This document shows, in pieces, positions 34,085 through 43,942 of a stretch of DNA of 64,000 nt. The notes beneath the pieces are model-generated. The model did not search any database and was not told the origin of the DNA. It worked only from the letters and a program-made list of their open reading frames with translations. The first letter of the stretch is position 1; the number at the start of each line of letters is the position of its first letter. A program made the translations under genes and the position numbers. Source of the DNA: Euphorbia lathyris (Eukaryota; Streptophyta; Magnoliopsida; Malpighiales; Euphorbiaceae); assembly GCF_963576675.1 (NCBI RefSeq), contig NC_088916.1, positions 53,507,001 to 53,571,000 on the forward strand, read 5' to 3'.

Positions 34085-34414
34085 ATGTCTTTCTTGATCG
34101 GCAAATCCCAACCAGCTGCACCAGAGGAGGATAATTCCGGCATGGCCATCAACAAAAACTCGGTCGAGGATCAGGAAGAAGAAGCGGAAATGTCAAGCGC
34201 AGTGGTTACTAGGCATATCCAGTTAAAACCAGCGAACTCGACTGAAAAGCTAGATAAAAAAGTGGTTCTGCGCCGAATTAGACAACGAAAGCGCGTAAAC
34301 AAGGTACGAGCTGCTCTTCAAGGTTTCGTCGGTGCCGGCGGCTACTCAGGTTCATCGACGTCCAATGATAAGGTTCATGTCCGATGGGTGGATGATGCTT
34401 TTGCTGCCCCCTGA
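34085..34414 (+). CDS. Small basic plant protein of unknown function, 109 aa
   Basis: A complete single exon from ATG to TGA, with a good TATA box upstream and a T-rich, TTGTGTGTATTTTT-containing 3' region. The N-terminus begins MSFLIGKS; an acidic stretch follows (DQEEEAEM); then a strongly basic segment KKVVLRRIRQRKRVNKVRAA at about residues 58-78 that could be a helix or nuclear localisation signal; a Gly/Ser linker; and the C-terminal tail VRWVDDAFAAP. The basic block plus a W-V-D-D-A-F-A-A-P-like end looks like a conserved small plant family, but I cannot assign a function. Codon use and composition are clearly more GC-rich than the flanks, which supports a real gene. Confidence 0.75.
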   Translation: MSFLIGKSQPAAPEEDNSGMAINKNSVEDQEEEAEMSSAVVTRHIQLKPANSTEKLDKKVVLRRIRQRKRVNKVRAALQGFVGAGGYSGSSTSNDKVHVRWVDDAFAAP

Positions 34415-34682
34415 TTCATATTCTATGTTGTGTGTATTTTTTATGACTATCTGTAATAATTTAAATTATGATAATTGAAATATATAGTATTTACTATTTT
34501 ACTTAAGTAAGTATTTTTTATGATTAGGGCGGTATTATTTTGTTTTTTCCACCACCATTTGATTATGATAAATTTTGATAAAAGTAAGGTTATCCAATGG
34601 TATGAAAAACAAAGTAAATTTTACTTTGTCAAAATTAAAATAAGTATAGAAGCATCTGATTATCATTATTATTGTTATTATT

Positions 34683-34991
34683 TAAGGGGTGTTTGAGTGC
34701 TCCTTTTCGTGCTTCTGTTTGCTTTTTCAGTTCGAAATAGAAAGTTTTAGGTGTTTGATTAGTGACATTCCAGTTTGGGTTTTACAAAGCAGTATTAGAT
34801 ATTTGGTTAGTGACCTCTTGTTTGCTTTTTACACCTGAAAAACAACTTTGTACAAAAGCAGAGAATCTTTTTTTTTTTGGAAAAGCAGATTTTTCCAACA
34901 GTAAACAACAAACCGTAACAGCAAACAGCAAGTAGCAACAGCAAACAGCAAACCATAACAGCAAACAGTAGGTAAAACAAACGAACCCTTA
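34683..34991. mobile_element. Possible MITE with AGCAAACAGC repeats
   Basis: The left end TAAGGGGTGTTTGAGTGC and the reversed right end TAAGGGTTCGTTTGTTTTAC are weak inverted repeats. The right half has AGCAAACAGCAA words repeated about four times (34905-34970), and the left half has complementary GTTTGCTTTTT. No clear target duplication. Confidence 0.5.
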
Positions 34992-35760
34992 GCTTTTGAT
35001 CATCCTAACTTCATATTTTTGTCAACATTTCAAAATTCGTTCCAAACAATACTTCTATATGTGTTCTTTAGAAATCACCAACAAAATTATTATGTTTTAA
35101 GAATGTTAGACAAACAATTACGTCTGTCTTAAAAATGTTAGATTCATAAAAAAAAAAAACAAAATATCTGTCTCAAAAATGTTGGATTCTTAAGATAGCA
35201 ATATCTTTGGATAGTCATAAACCAATTCATCTGTCTTAAAAATGTTAGATGTGATTAACCAAAAAACAAATCAAACACAGAAAATATACAAACAGTAAAA
35301 CTAGAAATTAAAAAGGGATGTATTAGCAGTTTCCTTAAGACAAATGTCGTCACTATTGACGAGCGTCTCTACAGATAGATTTATATAGTTAATAAAGTTT
35401 TTTTTTAATGTTAAACATAGTATTTTACCATTTAAAGGAAATTCAATATCTAATATTTCATTTTCAAGCAAGTTTCCATTAATTTTTTAATTTTTTTTAA
35501 ACATTGATTTGTAACTAATAGAATATCGAACCATGGGCTCTAAGCATTTTTTCACATCAGCCATGGGCCATGGAAGCCTTGCTAGTTATGGAGATTAGAA
35601 GGAAGTAATTCATGTAAATAAATGAGATTAACAATTAGCACTTTAAATAAAATTATATATATTATAAATTAATAATACGTAAACAAATTATTTACATTTT
35701 TTTTTTTCATTTCAACGGAATTAAAAAAATTCATTGAAGTTTAGCAGTGATATATAAATG
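34992..35760. other. AT-rich DNA with short direct repeats
   Basis: Three copies of a word related to GTCTTAAAAATGTTAGAT occur between 35100 and 35260. No gene recognised. Confidence 0.5.
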
Positions 35761-35870
35761 GAAAAATTATAAAATTGGATCAAATGGAAACTCTTTTACA
35801 TATTTAGTCTATTTACCCAACCTACTACATATCTAGACTATTTTTTGTGACTTTTCCAAAATACATTTTC
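35761..35870. mobile_element. Truncated left end of the 1.55-kb TIR family
   Basis: GAAAAATTATAAAATTGGATC and then CTACTACATATCTAGACT match the left terminal repeat at 24553-24660. The element is cut at about 35870, where Gypsy sequence begins. Confidence 0.75.
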
Positions 35871-37858
35871 ATAGAGTATATGAAACGGGTCCATCAAGCC
35901 CACTAAGCCCACCATAGTATAGATTGAGGCCCAAGCCCACTTACGAAAGCCTATAAATACACTCAGTAAGTAAAGGTAACTCTCTCTCGATTATCTTCTT
36001 CACTTCGACTATATACTAAAGATCCCACCTTGAACTACTGACTTTCTTGATCGTCGGAGTGTCTACAGGGACCGATCCCCACACAGAGACGACATTCGAA
36101 GGACCTGAGGTCTCCAAGAGCTACTCGGGACGAAGTGGGACCTATCCGAGCCACTATAGTTTAATACCCAATTATTTAGTGCGGTGAGCGTGGACTACGA
36201 GTGACCTCAGCACATCAGAAAGAATGCAGATGCTGACTGAGTCGACTCCGACGAAAGAGCCCGTAATCGGAGCCGCAAGCTCCATGACCAATGAGCTCCG
36301 GCCGGCGCCGGCGCAGCCCATTTCCTCCAGAAACCTGGGCCCTCTCTTGGAAGAAGTTGACCCAGCTGAGGAAGAGGCATACAACACCTCGCAGCTTCTC
36401 AGTGCGATACGCAAGTTCCAAACTACTCAGGCCGTTCACACGGCAGCCCAGATGAAAATCATCGAACAGCAGAGGAGCCTGCAGGAGAACAACGCTAAAA
36501 TCTGGCAGTATCTTAAGGTCGTCGTGGAGCCGCGATGGACGGAAATGGCTGCTGGAGAGCCCGCTACCTCGATTACTTCGACAGAAGGCCCTCTGGGAAG
36601 TTCGATGGTCCCGCCAACTGGGAGGGCGGTAGGCCCCGAGCCTCCGGCAATCGCAGGTAGCGAAGAGCTACTGGAACTAAAAATTCAGTGTTTCTCGGGC
36701 CCTCGGAGGGGTCGTGGGGGCAACATCACGTCCAGCAAAACCCCGCTGGTGCAAAGGATAATCGAAACTAGGTTTCCGCGAGACTGGAAGACACCTCACC
36801 TATCACAGTATACAGGGACTGAGGACCCCAACGACCACGTTGCCTCTTTTATGAGCACCATAAACCTCTATTCCAAGGACGGGGATATTATGTGCAAAGT
36901 CTTTCCTATAACGCTCTCCACGAGCGCACAAGAATGGTACCGAGGCCTGGCGCCCGAGTCCATCGATTCTTTTGATCTCCTAAAGGATCTTTTCCTCTCA
37001 AGATTCTCTGCGGCCGCAAAGGTGAGAAAGATTAGCTCGGACCTCAACGGACTCAAGCAGTGACCCACAGAGCCGCTGCGTAACTTCCTCTCCAGGTTCC
37101 ACCATATGGCCTCTCAGGTCAAAGGGCTTAACTTAGAAGTGGCACATGACGCTCTAGCAAATGGCACTACCTACGAGCCCCTCAAGCAGAAGTGTTTCAG
37201 GAAGATTCCTCGATCATTCGAGGAACTGATGACTATGGCACGAACTTTCATCCGGTACGACGATTTCGATCGACCAGCAGGCTACGAGGAGTCAGAGAAA
37301 GACAACGCTAGAGGAGATTCTCGGAGGGAGGAAAAAGGTAAGGTGTCGGTAGATGCCCGCGACGCGGGGCAAGGATGTAAGGAAGATGCTCCCATCCCTT
37401 ACCACCCGCGGATCAAAGCGGTGGCCTTTAACGAGAAACGCGACTGGGCACATGGGAATGAGGTCCATTACACCTTGCAGCACGCCCCAAGAAGATACAC
37501 ACATCAGACCTCACCGGGGGATAAGGGCAAGGGCCGTGTCGAGAAAGAATATTGCAAATATCACAAGTCTTTTGGCCATTCGACGGAGAGATGTCACCAG
37601 CTGTAGAAAGAAATAGACAGAATCATGGAGCAGGGTGCTCCCCCGAGGCTCCCCAGATAGAGAGAGCAGAGCCCGAAGCAGAGAGACACCAACCGGACCG
37701 AAGACACTAAGAGGCCGAGATTTCAAGGGGAAATCCATGTCATCCGGGAGGGGAATTCGGCACACTACGACTCCCCAAAAGCATCCCGCAAAAGAAAGGC
37801 GATAAATGAGACCCTAACACTGCAACCCCCGCTCCGAACCAGCCACTCAGAGGCCCTC
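35871..37858 (+). mobile_element. 5' part of a Ty3/Gypsy retrotransposon
   Basis: Contains an LTR-like leader with CCTATAAATACACTCAG (about 35950) as promoter core, a C/T-rich leader, TTTAGTGCGGTGAGCG at about 36177, then gag. Pol and the 3' LTR are missing. The sequence switches abruptly at 37859 to Helitron-type DNA. No matching second LTR is in the window. Confidence 0.75.
36224..37606 (+). pseudogene. Ty3/Gypsy gag, interrupted by one in-frame stop
   Basis: Frame +2 is open from the ATG at 36224 to 37606 apart from a TGA at 37061-37063. Order: a disordered N-terminus with a helical segment (QLLSAIRKFQTTQAVHTA), the retrotransposon gag domain (FPRDWKTPHLSQYTGTEDPN, VFPITLSTSAQEWYRGLAP, SFDLLKDLFLSRFSA), and after the stop the rest of the capsid region (EPLRNFLSRFHHMA, FRKIPRSFEELMTMA) and a zinc-knuckle-like CKYHKSFGHSTERC. 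Further C-terminal protease is lost at 37859. Confidence 0.85.
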
Positions 37859-38292
37859 GTTACAATTGCGATTTAATTCTATTTAACTAAAATTAATTTA
37901 AGGACTTAATGTTTCATTAAGAAAAATAAAAATTTTAATTAATAGGCAAAAAATATTTCCAACTCCCTCTTTATATGCTTATATCTTAACATTCTTTCTT
38001 ATTTTCGAAAAAAAACGAGAGGAAGATAGTTCTCTCCTAACTATCTTTTCCCCTTCATTTTTGTTTTCTATTCTTTTATTTGTTTTTTTTGCCTACGAAA
38101 TTTAAGAATATATAATTATTAGAAAATATTAATGAAGTCAAATAAGTGATATCTGTGAGCGTGGCTGATATTCTATACAGTGAAAGAATGAAGAATAAAT
38201 TGATTAAATGTCTTGATGAGATATTACGAGATGAAAATAGGAGAAATCATCATTTTAAGCTGATTCAATTGGATATATTGGGTTGTTATAGC

Positions 38293-38945
38293 TAGGGCTG
38301 TAAATGAACAGAGCCGCTCATGAGCGGCTCGGTGATCGGCTCGACTCGACTCGATTTGTAAACGAGCCGCTCGTGAACACGATTTACTGGCTCGGTTCGT
38401 AAACGAGCCAAGCTTGAGCAGGCCAAAGCTCGGCTCGAAAGCTCGCGAGCAGGCTCGGTTAGGATATTTATGAACAAATTTTAGTTTTGTATAAAACTAT
38501 ATAGTTTTGTGTTAGTTCACAAATAACTAAACTTAATATTATTTCATTTGCTATTAGATGAGTCGTTCACAAACATAATAAATGAGTAATAGACGAACTA
38601 TTTGTAAGCATCTTGTTTATTTATTCACGAACTTTGCTTGTGAGCTTGTTTATGTACACAATTAAAGAGTTATTTACGAGCAAACTTCACAAATATAACT
38701 AACAATTTACTCACAAATAATTCATGGTTAGATAATTTTCTTAATGAACCAAGTCCAAAAGAGGATTTTGGGCTCGAAACAAGCTCGAAGCTCGGCTCAA
38801 GCTCGTTGAGCAAGCCAAAGCTCGGCTCGGGCTCGGCTCGTTAATTTTATAGCAAGCTCAGCTCGGGCTCGAGCTCGTTAATTTTATAGCGAGCCGAGTT
38901 TGAACAGGCCAAAGCTCGGCTCGGCTCGGCTCGATTATAGCCCTA
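38293..38945. mobile_element. hAT-type MITE, 653 bp, exact 8-bp TSD
   Basis: Flanked by GTTATAGC at 38285-38292 and 38946-38953. The ends TAGGGCTGTAAATG and reversed TAGGGCTATAATCG are inverted repeats; both halves carry many CGAGC/GCTCG words (GAGCCGCTCGTG, AAGCTCGGCTCG). No coding capacity. This type of GCTCG-rich hAT MITE is common in eudicots. Confidence 0.95.
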
Positions 38946-39653
38946 GTTATAGCAGAATGAATAATTGAATTCGAATACTTGGTGATCATGAAATTCCATC
39001 AAGCAAAATAATTATCATCAAGATGAATTTATGACAAATTCTTATAAATTTTATTTTTTTATATGTAACATATTGAATTGATAAAATTTTTTCATGTGCA
39101 ACATTAGAAAAGTATTGATGCCAATAGTTTATAGCATATATATTGATGTTGCTTCCATTTTAACATAAATTGTAATTCTTTTGTATCGTAGATATAATAT
39201 TTAATTTTAATTGTAGTTTAATTCAATTTTTGTTTAACATAGATTGTAATTCTTTTGTATCGTAAATATAATATTTAATTTTAATTATAGTTTAATTCAA
39301 TTTTTGGTTTTTCATTATATTCTAATATATTTCTTAATTAATCTTCTATTTTATTATTATTGTTTTATAGAATTCCAATTATAAAAAAATATGAAAATGT
39401 ATTAAAATTACTAAAAATTAGAAATCATTGAATTTTGAAAAAATAAATAAATCATTCACTTTTAATTAAAATTCAATAAAAAATTAATCAATTATTTTCA
39501 AAATTAATTTAATTTAATTTAATTTGAATTATCAGTAAATATATATATTAATTTTAAATATACATAATATAAAAAAATTTCATAACATGATATAAATTAT
39601 AAAGTAAATATATCAATTTATTTATTTATCTAAATTCTATAAAAAATTGATAT

Positions 39654-39681
39654 CCCGTGCATCGCACGGGTTTTCGACTAG
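39654..39681 (+). promoter_or_regulatory. Helitron 3' terminus: hairpin plus CTAG
   Basis: A perfect hairpin CCCGTGC-ATC-GCACGGG, seven spacer bases and CTAG followed by host T, the standard termination signal for Helitron rolling-circle transposition. Confidence 0.9.
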
Positions 39682-40019
39682 TATTATTAAGTGCCTCTGA
39701 TGCTAAAAAAATCCAATATTATATTTTTAAAATAAAAATACACTTGCTTTAGTTTGTTCATTATACAATTCTTTTATTTATATATTATTAAGTGCATCTG
39801 TTGCAAAAAAAAATCTAATACTATATTTTTTAAATAAAAATATATTATATATTTTAATAAAATTTCATATTAATATTTTTAGAACATACGATATATTTAG
39901 AACTTATGATATGAAATTTAGAACATATGTTTTAATTTTTAGAACACAAACTATAAAGTTTAGAATATACGATATATTTTTTAAAACATAGGTTAGAACA
40001 TATATTTTAGGGATAAGGT
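39682..40019. repeat. AT-rich repeat with TTAGAACATA words
   Basis: A ~100-bp direct repeat (TATTATTAAGTGCMTCTG at 39682 and 39785) is followed by many TTTTTAGAACATAYG words. The same words flank the foldback element on its right (47259-47411) and recur at 48460-48560, so this was one continuous sequence before the insertions. Confidence 0.7.
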
Positions 40020-40648
40020 ACTAAAATAGGCCTAAGGTTTTTGGGAAAGTACCAATTTAGGCTCAACGTTCAAAATAGCACCAATATAGGCTTAACGTTT
40101 ACAACATAATATCAATTTAGGCTTAACGTTTACAATATAGTATCAATTTAGGCCCCACGTACAAAATAGCACCAATATAGGCTTAACGTTTACAAAATAA
40201 TACGAATTTAAGTATAACGTTTACAAAATATATCCAATATAAGCTAAACGTCACAATTAAATTAACCATATTATATTCTTTTCCTATTAACTTTATATGT
40301 TATTTTTTTTTGAATAAATATGTTATCTTTTTATTTAGTTCTATTTTCTTATTTATTATAATACAATTAATTAATTTTTTTGCCCATTAAAACTTTATAT
40401 TTGTTTTTCATCAACCATTCCATGACTCCTAAATTCCATGGTTCATGTAATATATGCAAACTAAAAGTAATTGAATATCCAATATATTTTGAACACTAGT
40501 TAAAATAGGGTATTGCTAAATACCGCCCTTAATTTCCGTTTCACCGCACTGTTTTGACCATTTTACCCTTGCCACTTTTTTCCCCCCTAAAACCTTAAAA
40601 ACTCTCTCTAGTTTTCTCTCCCGAGCACAAATCCCGGATTTGAAAAAA

Positions 40649-43600
40649 ATGGATCAAAACATTCCCGAAGACAATGAGTTCGAACACGAGGTAATATTAC
40701 GAGAATTAAAAACGTTATTAATCATTTTTTTATTTTTTTTTATTCGAATTTTGCCTGGGCGGGTGGCGATTACCACCCGTTCCTTAGGCCGATCGGGTCA
40801 CCCGCTCCACCCATGGAACGGGTGGTACGCGCCACCCGTTCCACCTTTGGAACGGGCAGTACGCGCTGCCCGTTCAGGCAAAAGTGGACAGAAATTGCCC
40901 CGAACTAATTTCGAACGGGAGAAATAGGCCCGAAGTATTTTTTTTTTGTAATTTTAATGTAAATTTTTCGTATATTCAGGTACCGATAGAAGATTGGAAC
41001 CCCGATAACATTGATTATAGTTCGCGTTTTATAACGGATACCGTTTTCCCCTCCAGTCAGGATGCTATTGATTGGGCAAAAAAGATAGCTATTCAGAATG
41101 GGTTTGAGCTTGTAATATCTTCGCACAAAAATGGGGGTAAACAGAAGTTGTTGCGCTGTTCACGGGGTGAACGATATAGAGGTGTTGTGAAAAATGATGA
41201 AGATCCTGCAATTAGGAAAAGTAAAACTAAAGCGTGCCGATGTAAATTTCAGATTAAAGTCTATCAATATGCAGACCTTTCGGGATGGGGGATAAAGGCT
41301 AAGGCTGGGTTAACTGGAATGCATAACCATACAATGCGTATGTATCCAGAGGGAAGTCGGCAAATGAGCGGACTCAGTATCGCATCTAAACAAATTGTGC
41401 GTGATATGTCTTCAGCTCAAGCAAAGCCTTGTGCTATTTTAGCAGCAGTTAAAGAAAAACACCCAGAGGACAACTCAGTAATTAAACACATATATAATTA
41501 CAGGGACAAAATGAGGAGGGACGCGTTTGAAGGTAGAGACCTGGCTAGTCAATTCTACCATATTGCTGTGGAGAACAAATATGTCAATTACACACAGGCT
41601 GATTCAGGTGTGATAACGCATCTGTTCATGGCACATCCAGAGTCAGTTGATATGTTCAGGACTTACCACTGGTACATCGGCATTGATTCAACGTACAAAA
41701 CAAACAAGTACAAAATGCCGTTTGTTGAGATTGTTGGGATGACGCCATGCAATAATAACTTCAAGATAGCGTATGCTATTGTTAAAGACGAGACCGAAGG
41801 GAGCTATCGTTGGATTTTGCAAAGGCTGAAGATTTTGCTTGGGGATGATCTTAACCCGACCGTTGTTGTTAGTGACAGGGAGCTTGGGTTATTAAAGCCG
41901 ATACAAGAAGTTTTTCCACAAGCAGCGCACTTGCTATGCACTTGGCATATTAATAAGGATGTGGAAGATCGTGTGTATAGAATCATTGGAGATAAAGGCC
42001 TTGCCTCTAAATTCAAGAATGGCAAATGGAGAACAATATTAGAATCATTAACCATTGAGGAGTACGAGACCAATCTTATGATGATGAAGGAAAAGATGAG
42101 CAGGTTCAAAGGAGTTATCTCGTATGTTGAGGAGACGTGGTTGGTGCATAAGGAGAAGTTTGTTGTTGCTTGGATAAAGGAGTTCCTACATTTTGGTAAC
42201 ACAACTACTTGTCGAGTGGAGAGCGAACATGCTAGTCTAAAGCAATGGCTCAATACGGCAACTGGGTCCCTTGACACGGTATGGCAGAAGGTTCACAAGC
42301 AGATTGAATCACAAGCAACCAATATAAGGTATTTGCAATTTCTTCTACTGCGATTTTGGAATTTGCATTTAGGGTTGTATCATTTCACTAACTAATAATA
42401 ATTTTGTCTTCGTATCAGGTACATGCTTGAACAGTCGCGGCTTCGTCAATCAGTCACTTTCACCGGACGCCCATTAAGCCAACTTGTATTCAAAGTCTCT
42501 CATTATTGTCTGCAGTTGTTGAATCAAGAGTTAGAGCGTATGAGAGGGTTGAGCCATGAAGTGTACGTGCGTTGCGGTTGTGTATTGAGAACATCGCATA
42601 AGATACCATGTGCATGTGAACTGAAACGAGCTTGTGATCTGGAACAAATGATCAGTTCTGAGAGTGTTCACGTGTTTTGGAGAACACTTTTAATCAATCA
42701 TGGTCACACTGATGAAAATGACGGGCGTAATGATCTGAACGAGGAGCAGCGATATTTTAAGTCCTTAGTGGACCAAGTCTCTAAAGCCGACCCATCCGTA
42801 ATGCGTAATATTTCAATGTTTATCCATGATCAACTACACCCTGATCAAGCTCAGTACACCGAACCCGATGTCAAAATTAACGTGCGGGGGCGACCTAAGG
42901 TGAGCAAATCCACAAAACGTATGCCGAGTTCTTGGGAATATAATGAAACTCGTCGTGGACGGGCTCGTTCTACTAGTTCATCTAGGAGTCATGGTAGAAG
43001 TGGCAGAATTAGCTCGTCATCCTCGGTACATAATGCTGCCTCATCAGGTAAATTATATCTGATAAACCTAACTTTTTTTTATAACTGTTTTGCAATATAG
43101 AGTTGTTTTACACTAATATACATGAATGCAGATGGAAAAACGTATCATGGTTCTGAATTCGTACATTCCGATAAAATAGTTGGCATAATTAAACCATACA
43201 TCGAATCATACTACGATGTTGTAGGTGATGGAAATTGTGGTTTCCGTACGGTAGCAACTTACATTTTTGGTGACGAAGAAGCGTGGCAGACAGTTAGGCA
43301 TCACATTCGAAATGAAGTAATTGCTAACCGTTGTTTGTATCAAAGAGTGTTTGTTGATACTGTTGATGCAGCTCTTCGTAGAGTAAGTTGGGACGGTGCA
43401 GGTTGTACGCCGGATTATTGGATGATCGTTTGGGATGACTTGTGGCCGGTTGCTACCATGTACAATTCTGCTATCATGTTATTTGGCTTCTCAGGTGGGG
43501 ACACATTAGCGTTGTGTGGTACTATCTTACCATTGTATGCCGCATCGACTGCTACAAGACCATCACGTGAGATTTGTATAGCTCATTTAGGGAATCACTG

Positions 43601-43760
43601 CCAGCACTACATACGTTTAAATTTATCGCCTAACTTTCCGGTGCCCCCTATAGTACACTGGTGGTTTGTGCACCGAGGCCAAAGCGTTGTAGGATGGGAG
43701 CGCTTCTATCAGGATAGGGTGACACAGTGGACCAGATTGGCCCAACTTAGGGGATATTAG
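40649..43760 (+). CDS. MULE transposase fused to an OTU cysteine protease domain, 4 exons
   Basis: CDS join(40649..40690, 40980..42328, 42419..43047, 43132..43760), 882 codons, all junctions GT-AG and in frame. Residues ~50-150 form the FAR1-like zinc DNA-binding region (LLRCSRGERY, KACRCKFQIKV, GMHNHTM). The MULE DDE core follows, with D at ~250 (IGIDSTYKT), D at ~313 (VVVSDREL), a CxxH-like LLCTWHINKDV and E at ~428 (CRVESEHASLK). A SWIM-like CGCVLRTSHKIPCAC lies at ~530, then a basic Ser/Arg linker. The last ~200 residues are an OTU peptidase: DGNC with Cys ~709, and His ~832 in NHCQHY. OTU fusions are known in plant MULEs, with unknown purpose. A first-exon ATG at 40649 is preferred because it gives a clean splice. 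No disabling change seen, so it may be active. Confidence 0.85.
40755..40882. repeat. GC-rich hairpin array in transposase intron 1 (copy B)
   Basis: Inside intron 1 (40691-40979). Short inverted repeats include GGGTGG-CGATTA-CCACCC, GTTCCA-CCTT-TGGAAC and CGGGCAG-TACGCG-CTGCCCG. It shares the opening GCCTGGGCGGGTGG with the array at 46126-46500. Confidence 0.8.
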
Positions 43761-43942
43761 TGGTTGATATTCTATAATGTTACAGGTGAATTCTGATGAA
43801 TTATGTGTGGTTCTGTAATGTTACAGGTGAATTGTGATGAATTTTGTATGGTTCTGTAATGTTACCACAAAAAAGTACTAAAATATCAATCCACCAAATT
43901 CTGTCAAAATAGTACTAAAATACTACAAAATACAGTCATAAC

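Larger units (their letters stand above)
37859..39681 (+). mobile_element. 3' part of a Helitron, ending in the CTAG terminus
   Basis: The right boundary is a canonical Helitron 3' end (see 39654-39681). The left boundary at 37859 is where Gypsy sequence stops. The first 37 bases (37859-37895) are identical to the last 37 bases of the window (63964-64000), which lie inside the Helitron-like element starting at 60628. This suggests both belong to one family and that 37859-39681 is a 5'-truncated copy. A hAT MITE (38293-38945) is inserted in it. A 74-bp tandem duplication lies at 39162-39308 (AATTGTAATTCTTTTGTATC twice). No Rep/helicase is visible. Confidence 0.65.
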
